A stretch of 64,000 nt of DNA from Klebsiella quasipneumoniae subsp. quasipneumoniae (lineage in GTDB: Bacteria > Pseudomonadota > Gammaproteobacteria > Enterobacterales > Enterobacteriaceae), in NCBI RefSeq assembly GCF_020525925.1, contig NZ_CP084876.1:1054001-1118000 (forward strand), in the 5' to 3' direction. Both the position numbers and the translations under genes were made by a program. Shown piece after piece: positions 1 through 10,586 of the stretch (the stretch's first letter is position 1; every line of letters starts with the position of its first letter). Below the pieces are notes generated by a model, which made no database searches, was not told the origin of the DNA, and worked only from the letters and a program-made list of their open reading frames with translations.

Positions 1-193
1 TAACCGCAGTGGCACCCGCATCCCGCGGATGTACCGTGAGAACATTACCGAGTCGGAAATTCTCGACTCGCTAGACCAACTGGTTGGGCGCTGGGCGAAA
101 GAGCGCGAAGCGGGTGAAGGCTTCGGCGACTTTACGGTGCGTGCGGGCATCATTCGCCCGGTGCTCGATCCAGCCCGCGATTTCTGGGAGTAA
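1..193 (+). CDS. cysI: Sulfite reductase hemoprotein beta-component, C-terminal end (partial)
   Basis: Only the last 64 codons are in the window (reading frame from base 2, TAA at 191-193). The translated tail ends in ...RDFWE, and the stretch around [16 protein letters not shown] matches the C-terminus of CysI as I know it. CysI carries siroheme and a 4Fe-4S cluster and reduces sulfite to sulfide using electrons from CysJ. It lies just upstream of cysH as in the enterobacterial cysJIH operon. The catalytic cysteines lie outside the window. Confidence 0.93.
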   Translation, partial: NRSGTRIPRMYRENITESEILDSLDQLVGRWAKEREAGEGFGDFTVRAGIIRPVLDPARDFWE

Positions 194-201
194 CATCCTG
201 G

Positions 202-270
202 TGCCCGGTGGCGCGTAGCGATCCGGGCCTGTAAAACCCGTAGGCCGGGCAATCGCAGTGCCGCCCGGCA
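202..270. repeat. REP pair (BIME) between cysI and cysH
   Basis: Two oppositely oriented palindromic units: one with gcccggtggcg...ccgggcc at 202-229 and one with gtaggccgggc...gcccggca at 240-270. This matches the general form of enterobacterial REP elements. It lies in an intergenic gap inside an operon, where such elements often affect mRNA stability. Confidence 0.75.
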
Positions 271-291
271 AAACAGGCAAACGAGGTTCTT

Positions 292-1026
292 ATGTCCGTA
301 CTCGATCTAAACGCGCTTAATGCATTGCCGAAAGTGGAACGCATTCTGGCACTCGCGGAAACCAACGCCCAACTGGAAAAGCTCGACGCCGAAGGGCGTG
401 TGGCCTGGGCGCTGGAAAACCTGCCGGGAGACTATGTGCTGTCGTCAAGCTTTGGTATTCAGGCGGCGGTGAGTTTGCACCTGGTGAATCAGATCCGCCC
501 GGACATTCCGGTGATCCTCACCGATACCGGTTACCTGTTCCCGGAAACCTACCAGTTTATTGACGAACTGACGGACAAGCTCAAGCTGAACCTGAAGGTC
601 TACCGCGCGGCCGAAAGCGCGGCCTGGCAGGAGGCGCGCTACGGCAAGCTGTGGGAGCAGGGCGTTGAGGGCATTGAGAAATACAATGAGATCAACAAGG
701 TTGAACCGATGAACCGGGCGCTGAAAGAGCTGAACGCGCAGACGTGGTTTGCCGGTCTGCGCCGCGAGCAGTCGGGCAGTCGGGCGACGCTTCCGGTGCT
801 GGCGGTCCAGCGCGGGGTGTTCAAGGTGTTGCCGATTATCGACTGGGATAACCGGACGGTGTATCAGTATCTGCAAAAGCATGGGCTGAAATACCATCCG
901 CTGTGGGATCAGGGGTATCTGTCGGTAGGCGATACCCACACCACCCGCAAATGGGAGCCGGGCATGGCAGAAGAAGAGACCCGGTTCTTCGGGCTTAAAC
1001 GCGAGTGCGGATTGCACGAGGGTTGA
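292..1026 (+). CDS. cysH: Phosphoadenosine phosphosulfate (PAPS) reductase
   Basis: A 244-residue cytoplasmic enzyme that reduces PAPS to sulfite and adenosine 3',5'-bisphosphate with thioredoxin. The sequence shows the PP-loop-type nucleotide region ([11 protein letters not shown], about residues 51-61), an internal [10 protein letters not shown] segment, and the C-terminal ECGLHEG motif whose Cys239 is the catalytic cysteine of the family. Length equals that of the E. coli protein. It follows cysI after a 98-bp gap holding a BIME. The ATG sits after a weak purine stretch (aacgaggttctt). Confidence 0.97.
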   Translation: MSVLDLNALNALPKVERILALAETNAQLEKLDAEGRVAWALENLPGDYVLSSSFGIQAAVSLHLVNQIRPDIPVILTDTGYLFPETYQFIDELTDKLKLNLKVYRAAESAAWQEARYGKLWEQGVEGIEKYNEINKVEPMNRALKELNAQTWFAGLRREQSGSRATLPVLAVQRGVFKVLPIIDWDNRTVYQYLQKHGLKYHPLWDQGYLSVGDTHTTRKWEPGMAEEETRFFGLKRECGLHEG

Positions 1027-1057
1027 TTAGCGCTTCCTCAGGGAATGGTGTGAAAGA

Positions 1058-1087
1058 GAACACGCGGGTGATACCGCGTGTTCATTT
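1058..1087. terminator. Hairpin between convergent cysH and iap
   Basis: A perfect 10-bp stem (gaacacgcgg / ccgcgtgttc) with a 6-nt loop lies between the convergent ends of cysH and iap. It is followed by only a short T tract on the plus strand, so termination may be modest; it could serve both directions. Confidence 0.6.
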
Positions 1088-1094
1088 GCACCCG

Positions 1095-2141
1095 TCAGCT
1101 TTTCTTCTCCACCTTCGCCAGCTCTTTCACCAGCGGCAGCATCACTTTCACGACATCGCGCCCGCGATGCTCGATCCGTCCCGGCAGCGCGTTGTCGATA
1201 TATTGCTGATTATCCAGCTGAACGTCATGCCAGCTGATTCCCTGCGGGAAGCTGCGCGATTTGCTCCGCTGCTGATAGCCATCTTTCTTGCCTAATGACC
1301 AGTTGGTCGCTTCGACCGACAGCACCGGGATCCCCGCGTTGTCGAAGACGCTGGCGTCATTACAACAGCTGGTGCCTTTCGGGTAAGCCGGATTGAGTCC
1401 CGGATTGGTGTAGGCGGCGATGCCTTTGCTGCGGGCGATAGCCAGCGCGCGATCGCGGGTCAGCTTGCGCACCGAGGCCGGCGTGCGGCGGCCGCTGTTG
1501 AAGTAAAGCTTATCGCCCACCACCAGGTTATCGAGATTGATCACCAGCAGGGTATTTTTCTTTTCCGCCTCGCTCATCCGCTGCAGCAGGTTTTGCGCGC
1601 CGAGACGACCTTCCTCTTCGCCGCTGGTGGCGATAAAGCGAATGCCATAGCGGGTGGGGACGTTCTTTAAATGCTCCGCCAGCTCCAGCATCACCCCGAG
1701 CCCCATCGCGTTGTCGTCAATTCCCTGCAGCGTCAGGCCGCCGAGGTTGTTTTCGACGTCTTTATCGCTCTGCGGCGCGTAGGTATCGAGGTGCGCCATG
1801 ATGATGATTTGCTGGCGAGACTGGCCTTCATGGGCGGCGATCACCGTACTGCCGGTGACGTTATGCCAGTTTTTACGCTGGTTGCTGTCGGTATAGATGT
1901 AGCGGGTATTGAAGCTCCGCACGTCGCTCTGATAGCCCATCCGGGCGAACTGCTGACGCAGATAGTCAGCTGAGAGCATTTCCGGGGGCGTTCCGGTCAT
2001 TCGTCCCGGGAAGACGGTGGCGATATGGCGAGCCTGACTACTGGCGGTGTCGCCCAGCGCGCTGAATGCGGGGGCGGCGGCGAAAACAAAACCGGTGCCG
2101 AGCGCCAGCGGAAGCAGACGGCGGCACAACGCGGAAAACAT
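1095..2141 (-). CDS. iap: Alkaline phosphatase isozyme conversion aminopeptidase
   Basis: A 348-residue exported M28-family zinc aminopeptidase that trims N-terminal arginine from periplasmic alkaline phosphatase. The N-terminus is a signal peptide (basic start, hydrophobic stretch, then AAAPAFSA). Metal-ligand motifs are visible: AHLDTYAP, then GIDDNAMGLGVMLELAE, TSGEEEGRLG, and CCNDASVFDNAG near the C-terminus. I chose the ATG at 2141 because AAGGA sits six bases upstream; an in-frame GTG at 2156 is the alternative. In E. coli this gene borders the CRISPR-Cas locus; here its 3' end lies 68 bp from cysH. Confidence 0.93.
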   Translation of the reverse strand: MFSALCRRLLPLALGTGFVFAAAPAFSALGDTASSQARHIATVFPGRMTGTPPEMLSADYLRQQFARMGYQSDVRSFNTRYIYTDSNQRKNWHNVTGSTVIAAHEGQSRQQIIIMAHLDTYAPQSDKDVENNLGGLTLQGIDDNAMGLGVMLELAEHLKNVPTRYGIRFIATSGEEEGRLGAQNLLQRMSEAEKKNTLLVINLDNLVVGDKLYFNSGRRTPASVRKLTRDRALAIARSKGIAAYTNPGLNPAYPKGTSCCNDASVFDNAGIPVLSVEATNWSLGKKDGYQQRSKSRSFPQGISWHDVQLDNQQYIDNALPGRIEHRGRDVVKVMLPLVKELAKVEKKS

Positions 2142-2314
2142 AAGGGGTCCTTTCACGAACGAGACAATTTGACGCGTACAGTATGAAACTGTGACCGCGG
2201 TTAAACAATTTCAATTGCTCTTAAATAGCGGAAAAATAGCGTGTTAAGCACTTTTTGATATTTAGATTTCCACCGCGTTATTCCTTTGTGTCACAACTCA
2301 TTCCATTTCGTAAT

Positions 2315-2343
2315 TTCATTTGCTCTAAGGCGCACCCTATAGT
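2315..2343 (+). promoter_or_regulatory. Putative cysG-cysDNC promoter in the iap-cysG gap
   Basis: TTCATT (2315-2320) and TATAGT (2338-2343) are spaced 17 bp and lie 36 bp before the GTG of cysG. The AT-rich sequence upstream (about 2215-2320, with repeated cattt/catt stretches) is where CysB would be expected to bind in a cys operon. The CysB role is inferred from the genes; I did not match a strict consensus. Confidence 0.45.
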
Positions 2344-2378
2344 CGCAGTATCGCTGATTGTAAGAGAGTTGTTACCCC

Positions 2379-3794
2379 GTGGATTACTTGCCCCTTTTTG
2401 CCGAACTGAAACAAAGGCCCGTGCTGGTGATCGGCGGCGGTGAGATTGCTGAACGCAAGATCAAGTTTCTGCTGCGCGTCCAGGCGCAGGTGCAGGTGGT
2501 CGCCGGGACGCTGTCTCCGGCGCTGGCCGATCTGGCGGCGCGCCAGGCGCTTAGCTGGCGGGCGACGGAATTTAGCGACGCTCTGGTGGATGATGTCTTT
2601 CTGGTGATTGCCGCCACGGAGGACGAGGCGCTTAACCAGCGGGTGTTTGCGGCGGCTAACGCGCGCTACCGGCTGGTCAACGTAGTGGATAACCAGGCGC
2701 TCTGCTCGTTTGTCTTCCCTTCTATCGTCGACCGTTCGCCGCTGCTGGTGGCGATCTCCTCCAGCGGGAAAGCGCCGGTGCTGTCGCGTATTCTGCGCGA
2801 AAAAATCGAAGCGCTGCTGCCGACGAACCTCGGGCGTCTGGCGGAATCGGCGAGCTACTGGCGCAATCATCTGAAAACCCGTCTGACGACCACCGAAGCG
2901 CGTCGCCGCTTTTGGGAGCGGGTCTTTACCGGCCGCTTCGCCAGCCTGATGGTGGCGGGCAACGCTGCGGAGGCGGAAAAAGCGCTGCAGGATGAGCTGG
3001 ATAAGCCTGAACGCGAAACAGGTGAAATTATTCTGGTGGGGGCCGGACCGGGCGATGCCGGGCTGCTGACGCTGCGTGGTTTGCAGGCGATCCAGCAGGC
3101 GGACGTGGTTTTCCACGACCATCTGGTGACCCAGCCGGTTCTCGAGCTGGTGCGCCGCGATGCCGAGCTGGTTTGCGTCGGTAAGCGCGCCGGCGAGCAC
3201 TCGGTGCCGCAGCATGAAACCAATCAGCTGCTGGTGGAGGCGGCGAAGGCGGGGAAAACCGTCGTGCGTCTGAAAGGCGGGGATCCGTTTATTTTTGGCC
3301 GCGGCGCAGAAGAGCTGCAGGCTGCCGCCGCCGCGGGCATCCCGTTCCAGGTGGTGCCTGGCGTCACTGCCGCCGCCGGCGCGACGGCCTACGCCGGTAT
3401 TCCACTGACCCATCGCGATTATGCGCAAAGCGCCGTCTTTGTCACCGGGCACTATAAGCCGGACAGCGCTCCCTTCGACTGGGCGCTGCTGGCGAAGAGC
3501 CAACAGACGTTGGCCATTTACATGGGCACCATGAAGGCGGCGGAAATCAGCGCCCAGCTGATCGCCCACGGTCGCGACAGCAATACGCCGGTAGCGGTGA
3601 TTTCCCGCGGTACCCGCGACGATCAGCAGACGATAACCGGCACATTGCAACAACTCGAACACCTGGCGAAAGACGCCCCGATGCCCGCCCTGCTGGTGGT
3701 CGGCGAAGTGGTGCAGCTGCATCAGCAGCTCGCCTGGTTTCAACATACATCATCCGCCGAGGGGTTTAACTCTTCGGTGGTCAATCTGGCTTAA
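2379..3794 (+). CDS. cysG: Siroheme synthase (uroporphyrinogen III methyltransferase / dehydrogenase / ferrochelatase)
   Basis: A 471-residue trifunctional enzyme making siroheme, the cofactor of sulfite and nitrite reductases. The N-terminal dehydrogenase/chelatase half has the NAD motif [11 protein letters not shown] (about residues 17-27). The C-terminal methyltransferase half has [15 protein letters not shown] (about 216-230) and the [10 protein letters not shown] motif. The start is GTG after taagagag, like E. coli cysG. It lies 9 bp before cysD, so it appears to lead a cysG-cysD-cysN-cysC operon. In E. coli the single cysG is linked to nirBDC; Klebsiella typically has a second copy here. 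It runs about 14 residues longer than the E. coli protein. Confidence 0.95.
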   Translation: MDYLPLFAELKQRPVLVIGGGEIAERKIKFLLRVQAQVQVVAGTLSPALADLAARQALSWRATEFSDALVDDVFLVIAATEDEALNQRVFAAANARYRLVNVVDNQALCSFVFPSIVDRSPLLVAISSSGKAPVLSRILREKIEALLPTNLGRLAESASYWRNHLKTRLTTTEARRRFWERVFTGRFASLMVAGNAAEAEKALQDELDKPERETGEIILVGAGPGDAGLLTLRGLQAIQQADVVFHDHLVTQPVLELVRRDAELVCVGKRAGEHSVPQHETNQLLVEAAKAGKTVVRLKGGDPFIFGRGAEELQAAAAAGIPFQVVPGVTAAAGATAYAGIPLTHRDYAQSAVFVTGHYKPDSAPFDWALLAKSQQTLAIYMGTMKAAEISAQLIAHGRDSNTPVAVISRGTRDDQQTITGTLQQLEHLAKDAPMPALLVVGEVVQLHQQLAWFQHTSSAEGFNSSVVNLA

Positions 3795-3803
3795 GGAACG
3801 GTT

Positions 3804-4712
3804 ATGGACCAAAAACGACTCACTCACCTGCGGCAACTGGAGGCGGAAAGCATCCATATTATTCGTGAGGTGGCCGCCGAATTTTCTAACCCGGTGATGA
3901 TGTACTCCATCGGGAAAGATTCCAGCGTAATGCTGCATCTGGCGCGCAAAGCGTTTTATCCGGGAACCCTGCCGTTCCCGCTGCTGCACGTCGATACCGG
4001 CTGGAAATTCCGTGAGATGTATGAGTTTCGCGACCGTACCGCCAAAGCCTATGGCTGCGAGCTGCTGGTGCATAAAAACCCGGAAGGGGTGGCGATGGGC
4101 ATCAACCCGTTCGTCCACGGCAGCGCCAAGCATACCGATATCATGAAAACCGAAGGGCTGAAGCAGGCGCTGAACAAATACGGCTTTGACGCCGCATTCG
4201 GCGGCGCGCGGCGTGATGAGGAAAAATCCCGCGCCAAAGAGCGCATCTACTCCTTCCGCGACCGCTTCCACCGCTGGGACCCGAAAAACCAGCGTCCGGA
4301 GCTGTGGCACAACTACAACGGCCAGATTAACAAAGGCGAAAGCATCCGCGTCTTCCCGCTCTCCAACTGGACCGAGCTGGATATCTGGCAGTACATCTAT
4401 CTGGAAAACATTGAAATCGTGCCGCTGTATCTGGCCGCTGAGCGCCCGGTGCTGGAGCGCGACGGCATGCTGATGATGATCGACGACGACCGTATCGATC
4501 TGCAGCCGGGCGAAGTGATTGAAAAAAGGATGGTGCGTTTCCGTACCCTCGGCTGCTGGCCGCTGACCGGCGCAGTGGAGTCTGAAGCGCAGACGCTGCC
4601 GGAAATTATTGAAGAGATGCTGGTATCCACCACCAGCGAACGTCAGGGGCGCGTCATCGATCGCGACCAGGCCGGCTCGATGGAGCTGAAGAAACGTCAG
4701 GGTTATTTCTAA
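3804..4712 (+). CDS. cysD: Sulfate adenylyltransferase subunit 2
   Basis: A 302-residue small subunit of ATP sulfurylase, which forms adenosine 5'-phosphosulfate from ATP and sulfate. The PP-loop ATP-pyrophosphatase motif [11 protein letters not shown] is visible near residues 34-44, followed by [18 protein letters not shown] and [15 protein letters not shown]. Full length for the family. It starts 9 bp after cysG and is followed 9 bp later by cysN, whose GTPase drives the reaction. Confidence 0.98.
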   Translation: MDQKRLTHLRQLEAESIHIIREVAAEFSNPVMMYSIGKDSSVMLHLARKAFYPGTLPFPLLHVDTGWKFREMYEFRDRTAKAYGCELLVHKNPEGVAMGINPFVHGSAKHTDIMKTEGLKQALNKYGFDAAFGGARRDEEKSRAKERIYSFRDRFHRWDPKNQRPELWHNYNGQINKGESIRVFPLSNWTELDIWQYIYLENIEIVPLYLAAERPVLERDGMLMMIDDDRIDLQPGEVIEKRMVRFRTLGCWPLTGAVESEAQTLPEIIEEMLVSTTSERQGRVIDRDQAGSMELKKRQGYF

Positions 4713-4721
4713 GGAGCCGCC

Positions 4722-6149
4722 ATGAACACGACCATTGCCCAACAAATTGCCAATGAAGGCGGCGTAGAAGCTTATCTGCACGCGCAACAGCACAAAAGCC
4801 TGCTGCGTTTTCTGACCTGCGGCAGCGTCGATGACGGTAAAAGCACCCTGATTGGCCGTCTGCTGCACGATACCCGCCAGATCTATGAAGATCAGCTCTC
4901 TTCGCTGCACAACGACAGCAAGCGTCACGGCACCCAGGGTGAAAAACTGGACCTGGCGCTGCTGGTGGATGGCCTGCAGGCCGAGCGCGAGCAGGGCATC
5001 ACCATCGACGTGGCCTATCGCTACTTCTCGACGGAAAAACGCAAATTTATCATCGCCGACACCCCGGGGCACGAGCAGTACACCCGCAATATGGCCACCG
5101 GCGCGTCCACTTGCGATCTGGCGATCCTGCTGATCGACGCGCGTAAAGGCGTGCTCGACCAGACCCGCCGACACAGCTTTATCTCCACCCTGCTGGGCAT
5201 TAAACACCTGGTGGTGGCGGTCAACAAAATGGATCTCGTCGAGTTTAGCGAAGCGCGCTTCAACGAGATCCGTGAAGCTTACCTGACTTTTGCCGAGCAG
5301 CTGCCGGGCAACCTCGATATTCGCTTTGTGCCGCTGTCGGCGCTGGAGGGCGATAATGTCGCCAGCCAGAGCGCGAACATGCCGTGGTACAGCGGCCCGA
5401 CTCTGCTGGAAGTCCTCGAAACGGTGGAGATCCAACGGGTAGTGGAGAGCCAACCGCTGCGCTTCCCGGTGCAGTATGTTAACCGTCCGAACCTCGATTT
5501 CCGCGGCTTCTCCGGTACGGTCGCCTCCGGTACCGTGCAGGTCGGCCAGCGTCTGAAGGTGCTGCCGTCGGGCGTCGAGTCGAGCGTGGCGCGTATCGTC
5601 ACCTTCGACGGTGATCTGCAGGAAGCCGCCGCCGGGGAAGCCATTACCATTGTGCTGAAAGATGAAATCGACATCAGCCGCGGCGACCTGCTGGTTGACG
5701 CGCAAGCCACGCTGCCGGCGGTGCAAAGCGCCAGCATCGACGTGGTGTGGATGGCCGAGCAGGCGTTGACCCCGGGGCAGAGCTACGACATCAAAATCGC
5801 CGGTAAGAAGACCCGCGCCCGCGTGGATGCTATCCGTTACCAGGTGGATATTAACAACCTGACCCAGCGTGAAGTCGAGTCTCTGCCGCTGAACGGCATC
5901 GGGCTGGTGGAGCTGACCTTTGACGAACCTCTAGTGCTGGATCCCTATCAGCAAAACCCGGTGACCGGCGGGCTTATCTTTATCGATCGTCTGACCAACG
6001 TCACCGTCGGCGCCGGGATGGTCAACGAGCCGCACCTGCAGGCGCCGACGTCGGCATCGCAGTACAGCGCTTTCGAGCTGGAACTGAACCAGCTGATCCG
6101 CAAACACTTCCCGCACTGGGACGCCCGCGACCTGCTGGGAGGCAAATAA
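4722..6149 (+). CDS. cysN: Sulfate adenylyltransferase subunit 1 (GTPase)
   Basis: A 475-residue EF-Tu-like GTPase subunit of ATP sulfurylase. G1 is GSVDDGKS (residues 34-41), G3 is [12 protein letters not shown] and G4 is NKMD, followed by beta-barrel domains 2 and 3. GTP hydrolysis is coupled to APS synthesis by CysD. The ATG follows aaggagccgcc. The stop overlaps the cysC start (TAATGG), indicating translational coupling. Confidence 0.98.
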   Translation: MNTTIAQQIANEGGVEAYLHAQQHKSLLRFLTCGSVDDGKSTLIGRLLHDTRQIYEDQLSSLHNDSKRHGTQGEKLDLALLVDGLQAEREQGITIDVAYRYFSTEKRKFIIADTPGHEQYTRNMATGASTCDLAILLIDARKGVLDQTRRHSFISTLLGIKHLVVAVNKMDLVEFSEARFNEIREAYLTFAEQLPGNLDIRFVPLSALEGDNVASQSANMPWYSGPTLLEVLETVEIQRVVESQPLRFPVQYVNRPNLDFRGFSGTVASGTVQVGQRLKVLPSGVESSVARIVTFDGDLQEAAAGEAITIVLKDEIDISRGDLLVDAQATLPAVQSASIDVVWMAEQALTPGQSYDIKIAGKKTRARVDAIRYQVDINNLTQREVESLPLNGIGLVELTFDEPLVLDPYQQNPVTGGLIFIDRLTNVTVGAGMVNEPHLQAPTSASQYSAFELELNQLIRKHFPHWDARDLLGGK

Positions 6150-6754
6150 TGGCCCAGCATGACGAAAACGTCGTCTGGCATGCCCATCCTGTGACCCAGC
6201 AGCAGCGGGAACAGCATCACGGCCATCGCGGCGTGGTGCTGTGGTTTACCGGCCTTTCGGGGTCGGGTAAATCCACCGTCGCCGGGGCGCTGGAGGAAGC
6301 CTTGCATGAGCGCGGCGTCAGCACCTATCTGCTGGACGGCGATAACGTACGTCATGGCTTGTGCAGCGACCTGGGATTCAGTGATGAGGATCGCAAAGAG
6401 AACATTCGCCGCGTCGGTGAAGTGGCCAGGCTGATGGTCGATGCCGGGCTGGTTGTATTGACGGCATTTATATCTCCGCACCGCGCGGAGCGACAGATGG
6501 TGCGCGAGCGCCTGGGGGAGGGACGCTTTATCGAAGTGTTCGTCGATACCCCGCTGGCCATCTGCGAGGCGCGGGATCCGAAAGGATTGTATAAGAAGGC
6601 GCGGGCAGGGGAATTACGCAATTTCACCGGTATAGACTCGGTCTATGAGGCACCGGAAAAGGCGGAAATTCATCTGGATGGTGAACAATTGGTAACAAAT
6701 TTGGTGCACCAACTATTAGACCTGCTGCAACAGAGCGATATTATCAGATCCTGA
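6149..6754 (+). CDS. cysC: Adenylyl-sulfate (APS) kinase
   Basis: A 201-residue kinase that phosphorylates APS to PAPS, the substrate of CysH. Walker A is GLSGSGKS (residues 35-42); [12 protein letters not shown] and the FISPHRAER segment are conserved family motifs. It overlaps cysN by one base and is the last enzyme gene of the operon. Confidence 0.98.
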   Translation: MAQHDENVVWHAHPVTQQQREQHHGHRGVVLWFTGLSGSGKSTVAGALEEALHERGVSTYLLDGDNVRHGLCSDLGFSDEDRKENIRRVGEVARLMVDAGLVVLTAFISPHRAERQMVRERLGEGRFIEVFVDTPLAICEARDPKGLYKKARAGELRNFTGIDSVYEAPEKAEIHLDGEQLVTNLVHQLLDLLQQSDIIRS

Positions 6755-6804
6755 AACGGCAGCGGCATCGAGGGGTGCCGGTTGCCCGGTCTACAGGATT
6801 CGAT

Positions 6805-7131
6805 ATGCGCAATACCCAGAACCTCAGTATTATTCGTTCAGAACCGCCTCCGGCGACCGGCGACGAGACCACCTGGTCTTTGTCGGGCGCTGCTGTGGGC
6901 TTTATTTCATGGCTGCTGGCGCTGGGTATTCCCTTCCTTCTCTATGGCAGTAATACACTTTTCTTCCTCCTCTACACCTGGCCATTCTTCCTTGCGTTGA
7001 TGCCGGTGGCGGTGGTGGTCGGTATTGCGCTGCACTCTCTGCTCAATGGCAAACTGCTCTATAGCGCCAGCGCGACCATCCTGACCGTCGGGCTGATGTT
7101 TGCGCTCCTCTTCCTCTGGCTGTTGGGATAA
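6805..7131 (+). CDS. ygbE: DUF3561 inner membrane protein YgbE
   Basis: A 108-residue protein with three predicted membrane segments after a hydrophilic N-terminus. I chose the ATG that gives the start MRNTQNLSIIRSE; an upstream in-frame ATG at 6775 has no better ribosome site. The position between cysC and ftsB matches ygbE in E. coli. The function is unknown. The following gap (7132-7271) holds GC-rich inverted sequence and probably the ftsB promoter. Confidence 0.88.
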   Translation: MRNTQNLSIIRSEPPPATGDETTWSLSGAAVGFISWLLALGIPFLLYGSNTLFFLLYTWPFFLALMPVAVVVGIALHSLLNGKLLYSASATILTVGLMFALLFLWLLG

Positions 7132-7271
7132 CCCGTTTCTGGTATGAATCAAGCATGGGTATCAGCAGCAAAAATATGGTACAGTCCCCGCGTTACGCGG
7201 CATCGTCCGCGCGCCCCGGTAGCGTACCCGGGCGAGTTTTGGGATGATGATGCCGTTTTTCAGGGGGCAGG

Positions 7272-7589
7272 ATGGGTAAACTAACGCTGCTATTATTAGC
7301 TTTGCTGGTCTGGCTACAGTATTCGCTGTGGTTCGGTAAAAACGGCCTGCATGACTACACGCGGGTTAACGACGACGTCACCGCCCAGCAGGCGACTAAC
7401 GCCAAATTAAAAGCACGCAACGATCAGCTGTTTGCCGAAATTGACGACCTCAACGGCGGTCAGGAAGCGATCGAGGAGCGTGCGCGCAATGAACTCAGCA
7501 TGACCCGCCCGGGCGAAACCTTCTATCGTCTGGTACCGGATGCGTCTAAACGCAACCAGGCATCGGGGCAACAGCAGAACAATCGATAA
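7272..7589 (+). CDS. ftsB: Cell division protein FtsB
   Basis: A 105-residue bitopic divisome protein that forms the FtsQ-FtsB-FtsL complex. It has a short cytoplasmic N-terminus, one transmembrane helix (about residues 4-20), and a periplasmic coiled coil ([18 protein letters not shown] and following). A ribosome site (aggggg) precedes the ATG. It is followed 19 bp later by ispD, the conserved enterobacterial order. Confidence 0.97.
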   Translation: MGKLTLLLLALLVWLQYSLWFGKNGLHDYTRVNDDVTAQQATNAKLKARNDQLFAEIDDLNGGQEAIEERARNELSMTRPGETFYRLVPDASKRNQASGQQQNNR

Positions 7590-7608
7590 CCAGGCCCAGG
7601 ATTACAAC

Positions 7609-8319
7609 ATGGCAGCCACTTTTCCGGGCATTTGCGCCGTGGTGCCGGCAGCCGGTTTCGGCCGCCGCATGCAAACGGAATGCCCGAAACAATATCTCTC
7701 AATCGGTAACAAAACGATTCTCGAACATGCGGTCGCCGCGCTGCTGGCGGATCCGCGCGTCCAGCGCGTGGTGATTGCCGTCAGCCCCGGCGATCGGCGC
7801 TTCAGCCAGCTGCCGCTGGCCCAGCACCCGCAAATTACCGTCGTGGATGGCGGCGCCGAGCGCGCCGATTCGGTGCTCGCCGGCCTGCAGGCGTTGCCGG
7901 AGGCGCAGTGGGTGCTGGTGCATGACGCCGCGCGCCCCTGCCTGCATCAGGATGACCTCAGCCGCCTGCTGGCACTCTGTGAAACCAGCCGCGTCGGCGG
8001 GATCCTCGCAGCGCCGGTGCGCGACACCATGAAGCGCGCCGAGCCGGGCAAAACCGCCGTCGCCCATACCGTCGATCGTAATGACCTGTGGCACGCGCTC
8101 ACCCCGCAATTTTTCCCTCGCGAGCTGCTGGTGGATTGCCTCACCCGGGCGCTGAACGAGGGGGCCACCATCACCGATGAAGCCTCGGCGCTGGAGTACT
8201 GCGGCTTCCATCCGCAGCTGGTCGCCGGACGCGCTGATAATATTAAAGTGACGCGTCCGGAAGATCTGGCGCTGGCGGAATTTTACCTCACCCGTTCCCG
8301 ACACCAGGAGAAAGCTTAA
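7609..8319 (+). CDS. ispD: 2-C-methyl-D-erythritol 4-phosphate cytidylyltransferase
   Basis: A 236-residue enzyme of the MEP isoprenoid pathway, converting MEP and CTP to CDP-methylerythritol. The N-terminal nucleotidyltransferase motif [11 protein letters not shown] and the VHDAARPCL motif are visible. I chose the ATG giving MAATFPGIC; a longer frame from 7540 would overlap ftsB and lacks family similarity. The ispD stop overlaps the ispF start (TAATGC). Confidence 0.97.
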   Translation: MAATFPGICAVVPAAGFGRRMQTECPKQYLSIGNKTILEHAVAALLADPRVQRVVIAVSPGDRRFSQLPLAQHPQITVVDGGAERADSVLAGLQALPEAQWVLVHDAARPCLHQDDLSRLLALCETSRVGGILAAPVRDTMKRAEPGKTAVAHTVDRNDLWHALTPQFFPRELLVDCLTRALNEGATITDEASALEYCGFHPQLVAGRADNIKVTRPEDLALAEFYLTRSRHQEKA

Positions 8320-8798
8320 TGCGAATTGGACATGGTTTTGACGTACACGCTTTTGGCGGTGAAGGCCCAATCATCATTGGCGGGGTACGCATTCCTTATG
8401 AAAAAGGGCTGCTGGCCCACTCCGACGGCGACGTCGCGCTGCATGCGCTGACCGATGCGCTGCTGGGCGCCGCGGCGCTCGGCGATATTGGCAAGCTGTT
8501 CCCGGATACCGATCCGACGTTTAAAGGCGCCGACAGCCGCGAACTGCTGCGCGAAGCGTGGCGCCGCATCCAGGCCAAAGGCTATACGCTCGGCAACGTC
8601 GACGTCACCATTATCGCCCAGGCGCCGAAAATGCTGCCGCATATCCCGCAGATGCGCGTTTTTATCGCTGAAGATCTCGGCTGCCATATGGACGACGTCA
8701 ACGTGAAAGCGACCACCACCGAGAAGCTGGGCTTCACCGGCCGCGGGGAAGGGATCGCCTGCGAAGCGGTCGCGCTGCTGCGTAAGGCCGACAAATGA
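8319..8798 (+). CDS. ispF: 2-C-methyl-D-erythritol 2,4-cyclodiphosphate synthase
   Basis: A 159-residue trimeric zinc enzyme of the MEP pathway. Metal ligands Asp8 and His10 are in [14 protein letters not shown], and His42 falls in the [15 protein letters not shown] segment. It overlaps ispD by one base, and its stop overlaps the start of truD (ATGA). Confidence 0.98.
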   Translation: MRIGHGFDVHAFGGEGPIIIGGVRIPYEKGLLAHSDGDVALHALTDALLGAAALGDIGKLFPDTDPTFKGADSRELLREAWRRIQAKGYTLGNVDVTIIAQAPKMLPHIPQMRVFIAEDLGCHMDDVNVKATTTEKLGFTGRGEGIACEAVALLRKADK

Positions 8799-9844
8799 TC
8801 GCCTTTGACCAACTGACCTGGCTGCACGGCAAGCCGCAGAGCAGCGGGCTGCTGAAAGCCAATCCGGAAGATTTCCTGGTGGTGGAAGACCTGGGCTTCG
8901 CCCCGGACGGCGAAGGCGAGCACGTGCTGGTGCGGATCCTCAAAAACGGCTGCAATACACGCTTTGTCGCCGATGCGCTGGCGAAATTCCTCAAAATCCA
9001 TGCCCGTGAAGTGAGCTTCGCCGGGCAAAAAGATAAGCACGCCGTCACCGAGCAGTGGCTGTGCGCCCGGGTGCCCGGCAAAGAGATGCCGGATCTGAGC
9101 AAATTTCAGCTCGAGGGCTGCCAGGTACTGGAATATGCCCGCCATAAGCGTAAGCTGCGATTAGGCGCGCTGAAGGGCAACCAGTTTACCCTGATCCTGC
9201 GCGAGGTAAGCGATCGCCAGGAGGTGGAGACGCGTCTGCAGGCCATCGCTGAACGGGGCGTGCCGAACTATTTCGGCGCTCAGCGCTTTGGCATCGGCGG
9301 CAGCAATCTGCAGGGCGCGCTGCGCTGGGCGGAGAGCGGCGCGCCGGTGCGCGATCGCAATAAGCGCAGTTTTTGGTTGTCGGCGGCCCGCAGCGCGTTG
9401 TTTAATCAGCAAGTCAGTATTAGATTAAAAAAAACGGAATTTAATCAGGTTGTTGATGGCGATGCGCTACAATTAGCGGGGCGTGGGAGCTGGTTTGTCG
9501 TCACACCGGAAGAACTCGAGGTTTCGCAGGCGCGGGTGCATAACCGCGAACTGATGATCACGGCTGCGCTGCCGGGCAGCGGCGACTGGGGAAGCCAGCG
9601 CGACGCTCTGGCCGCCGAGCAGGCCGCCATCGCCGAGGAAACCTTGCTGCAGACACTGCTGGTGCGGGAGAAAGTCGAGGCGGCGCGCCGGGCGATGCTC
9701 CTCTATCCGCAGCAGCTGAGCTGGAACTGGTGGGATGATGTAACCGTTGAACTGCGTTTCTGGCTGCCGGCGGGCAGCTTCGCCACCAGCGTGGTCAGGG
9801 AGCTTATCAATACAACGGGTGACTATGCGAATATTGCTGAGTAA
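8795..9844 (+). CDS. truD: tRNA pseudouridine(13) synthase
   Basis: A 349-residue enzyme that isomerises U13 of tRNA-Glu. The catalytic Asp80 is in [13 protein letters not shown], and [14 protein letters not shown] is the second conserved family motif. It overlaps ispF by 4 bp at the start and surE by 20 bp at the end, a tightly coupled gene string. Confidence 0.97.
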   Translation: MIAFDQLTWLHGKPQSSGLLKANPEDFLVVEDLGFAPDGEGEHVLVRILKNGCNTRFVADALAKFLKIHAREVSFAGQKDKHAVTEQWLCARVPGKEMPDLSKFQLEGCQVLEYARHKRKLRLGALKGNQFTLILREVSDRQEVETRLQAIAERGVPNYFGAQRFGIGGSNLQGALRWAESGAPVRDRNKRSFWLSAARSALFNQQVSIRLKKTEFNQVVDGDALQLAGRGSWFVVTPEELEVSQARVHNRELMITAALPGSGDWGSQRDALAAEQAAIAEETLLQTLLVREKVEAARRAMLLYPQQLSWNWWDDVTVELRFWLPAGSFATSVVRELINTTGDYANIAE

Positions 9845-10586
9845 CGATGACGGGATCCATGCGCCGGGGATACAGACCCTGGCGAAGGCCTTAAGGGAGT
9901 TTGCCGAGGTCCAGGTGGTTGCACCCGATCGTAACCGCAGCGGGGCTTCGAATTCGCTGACGCTGGAATCGTCACTGCGCACCTTTACCTATGAAAATGG
10001 CGATATCGCCGTCCAGATGGGGACGCCGACGGACTGCGTCTACCTTGGCGTGAACGCGCTGATGCGCCCGCGTCCGGACATCGTCGTTTCCGGAATCAAC
10101 GCCGGGCCCAACCTGGGCGATGACGTCATTTACTCCGGCACCGTGGCGGCGGCGATGGAAGGCCGCCATCTGGGGTTCCCCGCGCTGGCCGTGTCGCTCA
10201 ATGGCTATCAACACTACGACACCGCCGCAGCGGTGACCTGCACTCTCCTGCGCGGACTCAGCCGTGAACCGCTGCGCACCGGGCGGATCCTCAACGTCAA
10301 TGTCCCGGACCTGCCCCTTGACCAGATCAAAGGTATCCGCGTGACCCGCTGCGGCAACCGCCATCCTGCCGACCAGGTGATCCCGCAAAAGGATCCGCGC
10401 GGCAATACCCTTTACTGGATTGGCCCGCCGGGCGATAAGCGCGACGCCGGGCCGGGCACCGATTTTGCGGCAGTGGATGAAGGCTATGTTTCCGTTACGC
10501 CATTGCACGTCGATTTAACCGCCCATCAGGCGCATGAGGTGGTCACCGATTGGCTGGAACGTGTCGGGGTTGACAGGCAATGGTAA
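9825..10586 (+). CDS. surE: 5'/3'-nucleotidase, survival protein SurE
   Basis: A 253-residue metal-dependent nucleotidase acting on nucleoside monophosphates and short polyphosphates. The metal site begins with [10 protein letters not shown] (Asp8, Asp9); [22 protein letters not shown] is the second conserved block. The chosen ATG lies inside the 3' end of truD; an upstream frame start at 9747 would add residues unrelated to the family. The end overlaps pcm by 7 bp. Confidence 0.97.
   Translation: MRILLSNDDGIHAPGIQTLAKALREFAEVQVVAPDRNRSGASNSLTLESSLRTFTYENGDIAVQMGTPTDCVYLGVNALMRPRPDIVVSGINAGPNLGDDVIYSGTVAAAMEGRHLGFPALAVSLNGYQHYDTAAAVTCTLLRGLSREPLRTGRILNVNVPDLPLDQIKGIRVTRCGNRHPADQVIPQKDPRGNTLYWIGPPGDKRDAGPGTDFAAVDEGYVSVTPLHVDLTAHQAHEVVTDWLERVGVDRQW

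Noticed and set aside
2337..3746. Long minus-strand open frame (469 codons) opposite cysG
   Set aside because: It mirrors the strongly supported cysG, is rich in Arg, His and Gln as expected for an antisense frame of GC-rich DNA, and has no family resemblance.
3750..5726. 658-codon minus-strand open frame opposite cysD-cysN
   Set aside because: Two recognised plus-strand genes cover it; the composition is that of a shadow frame.
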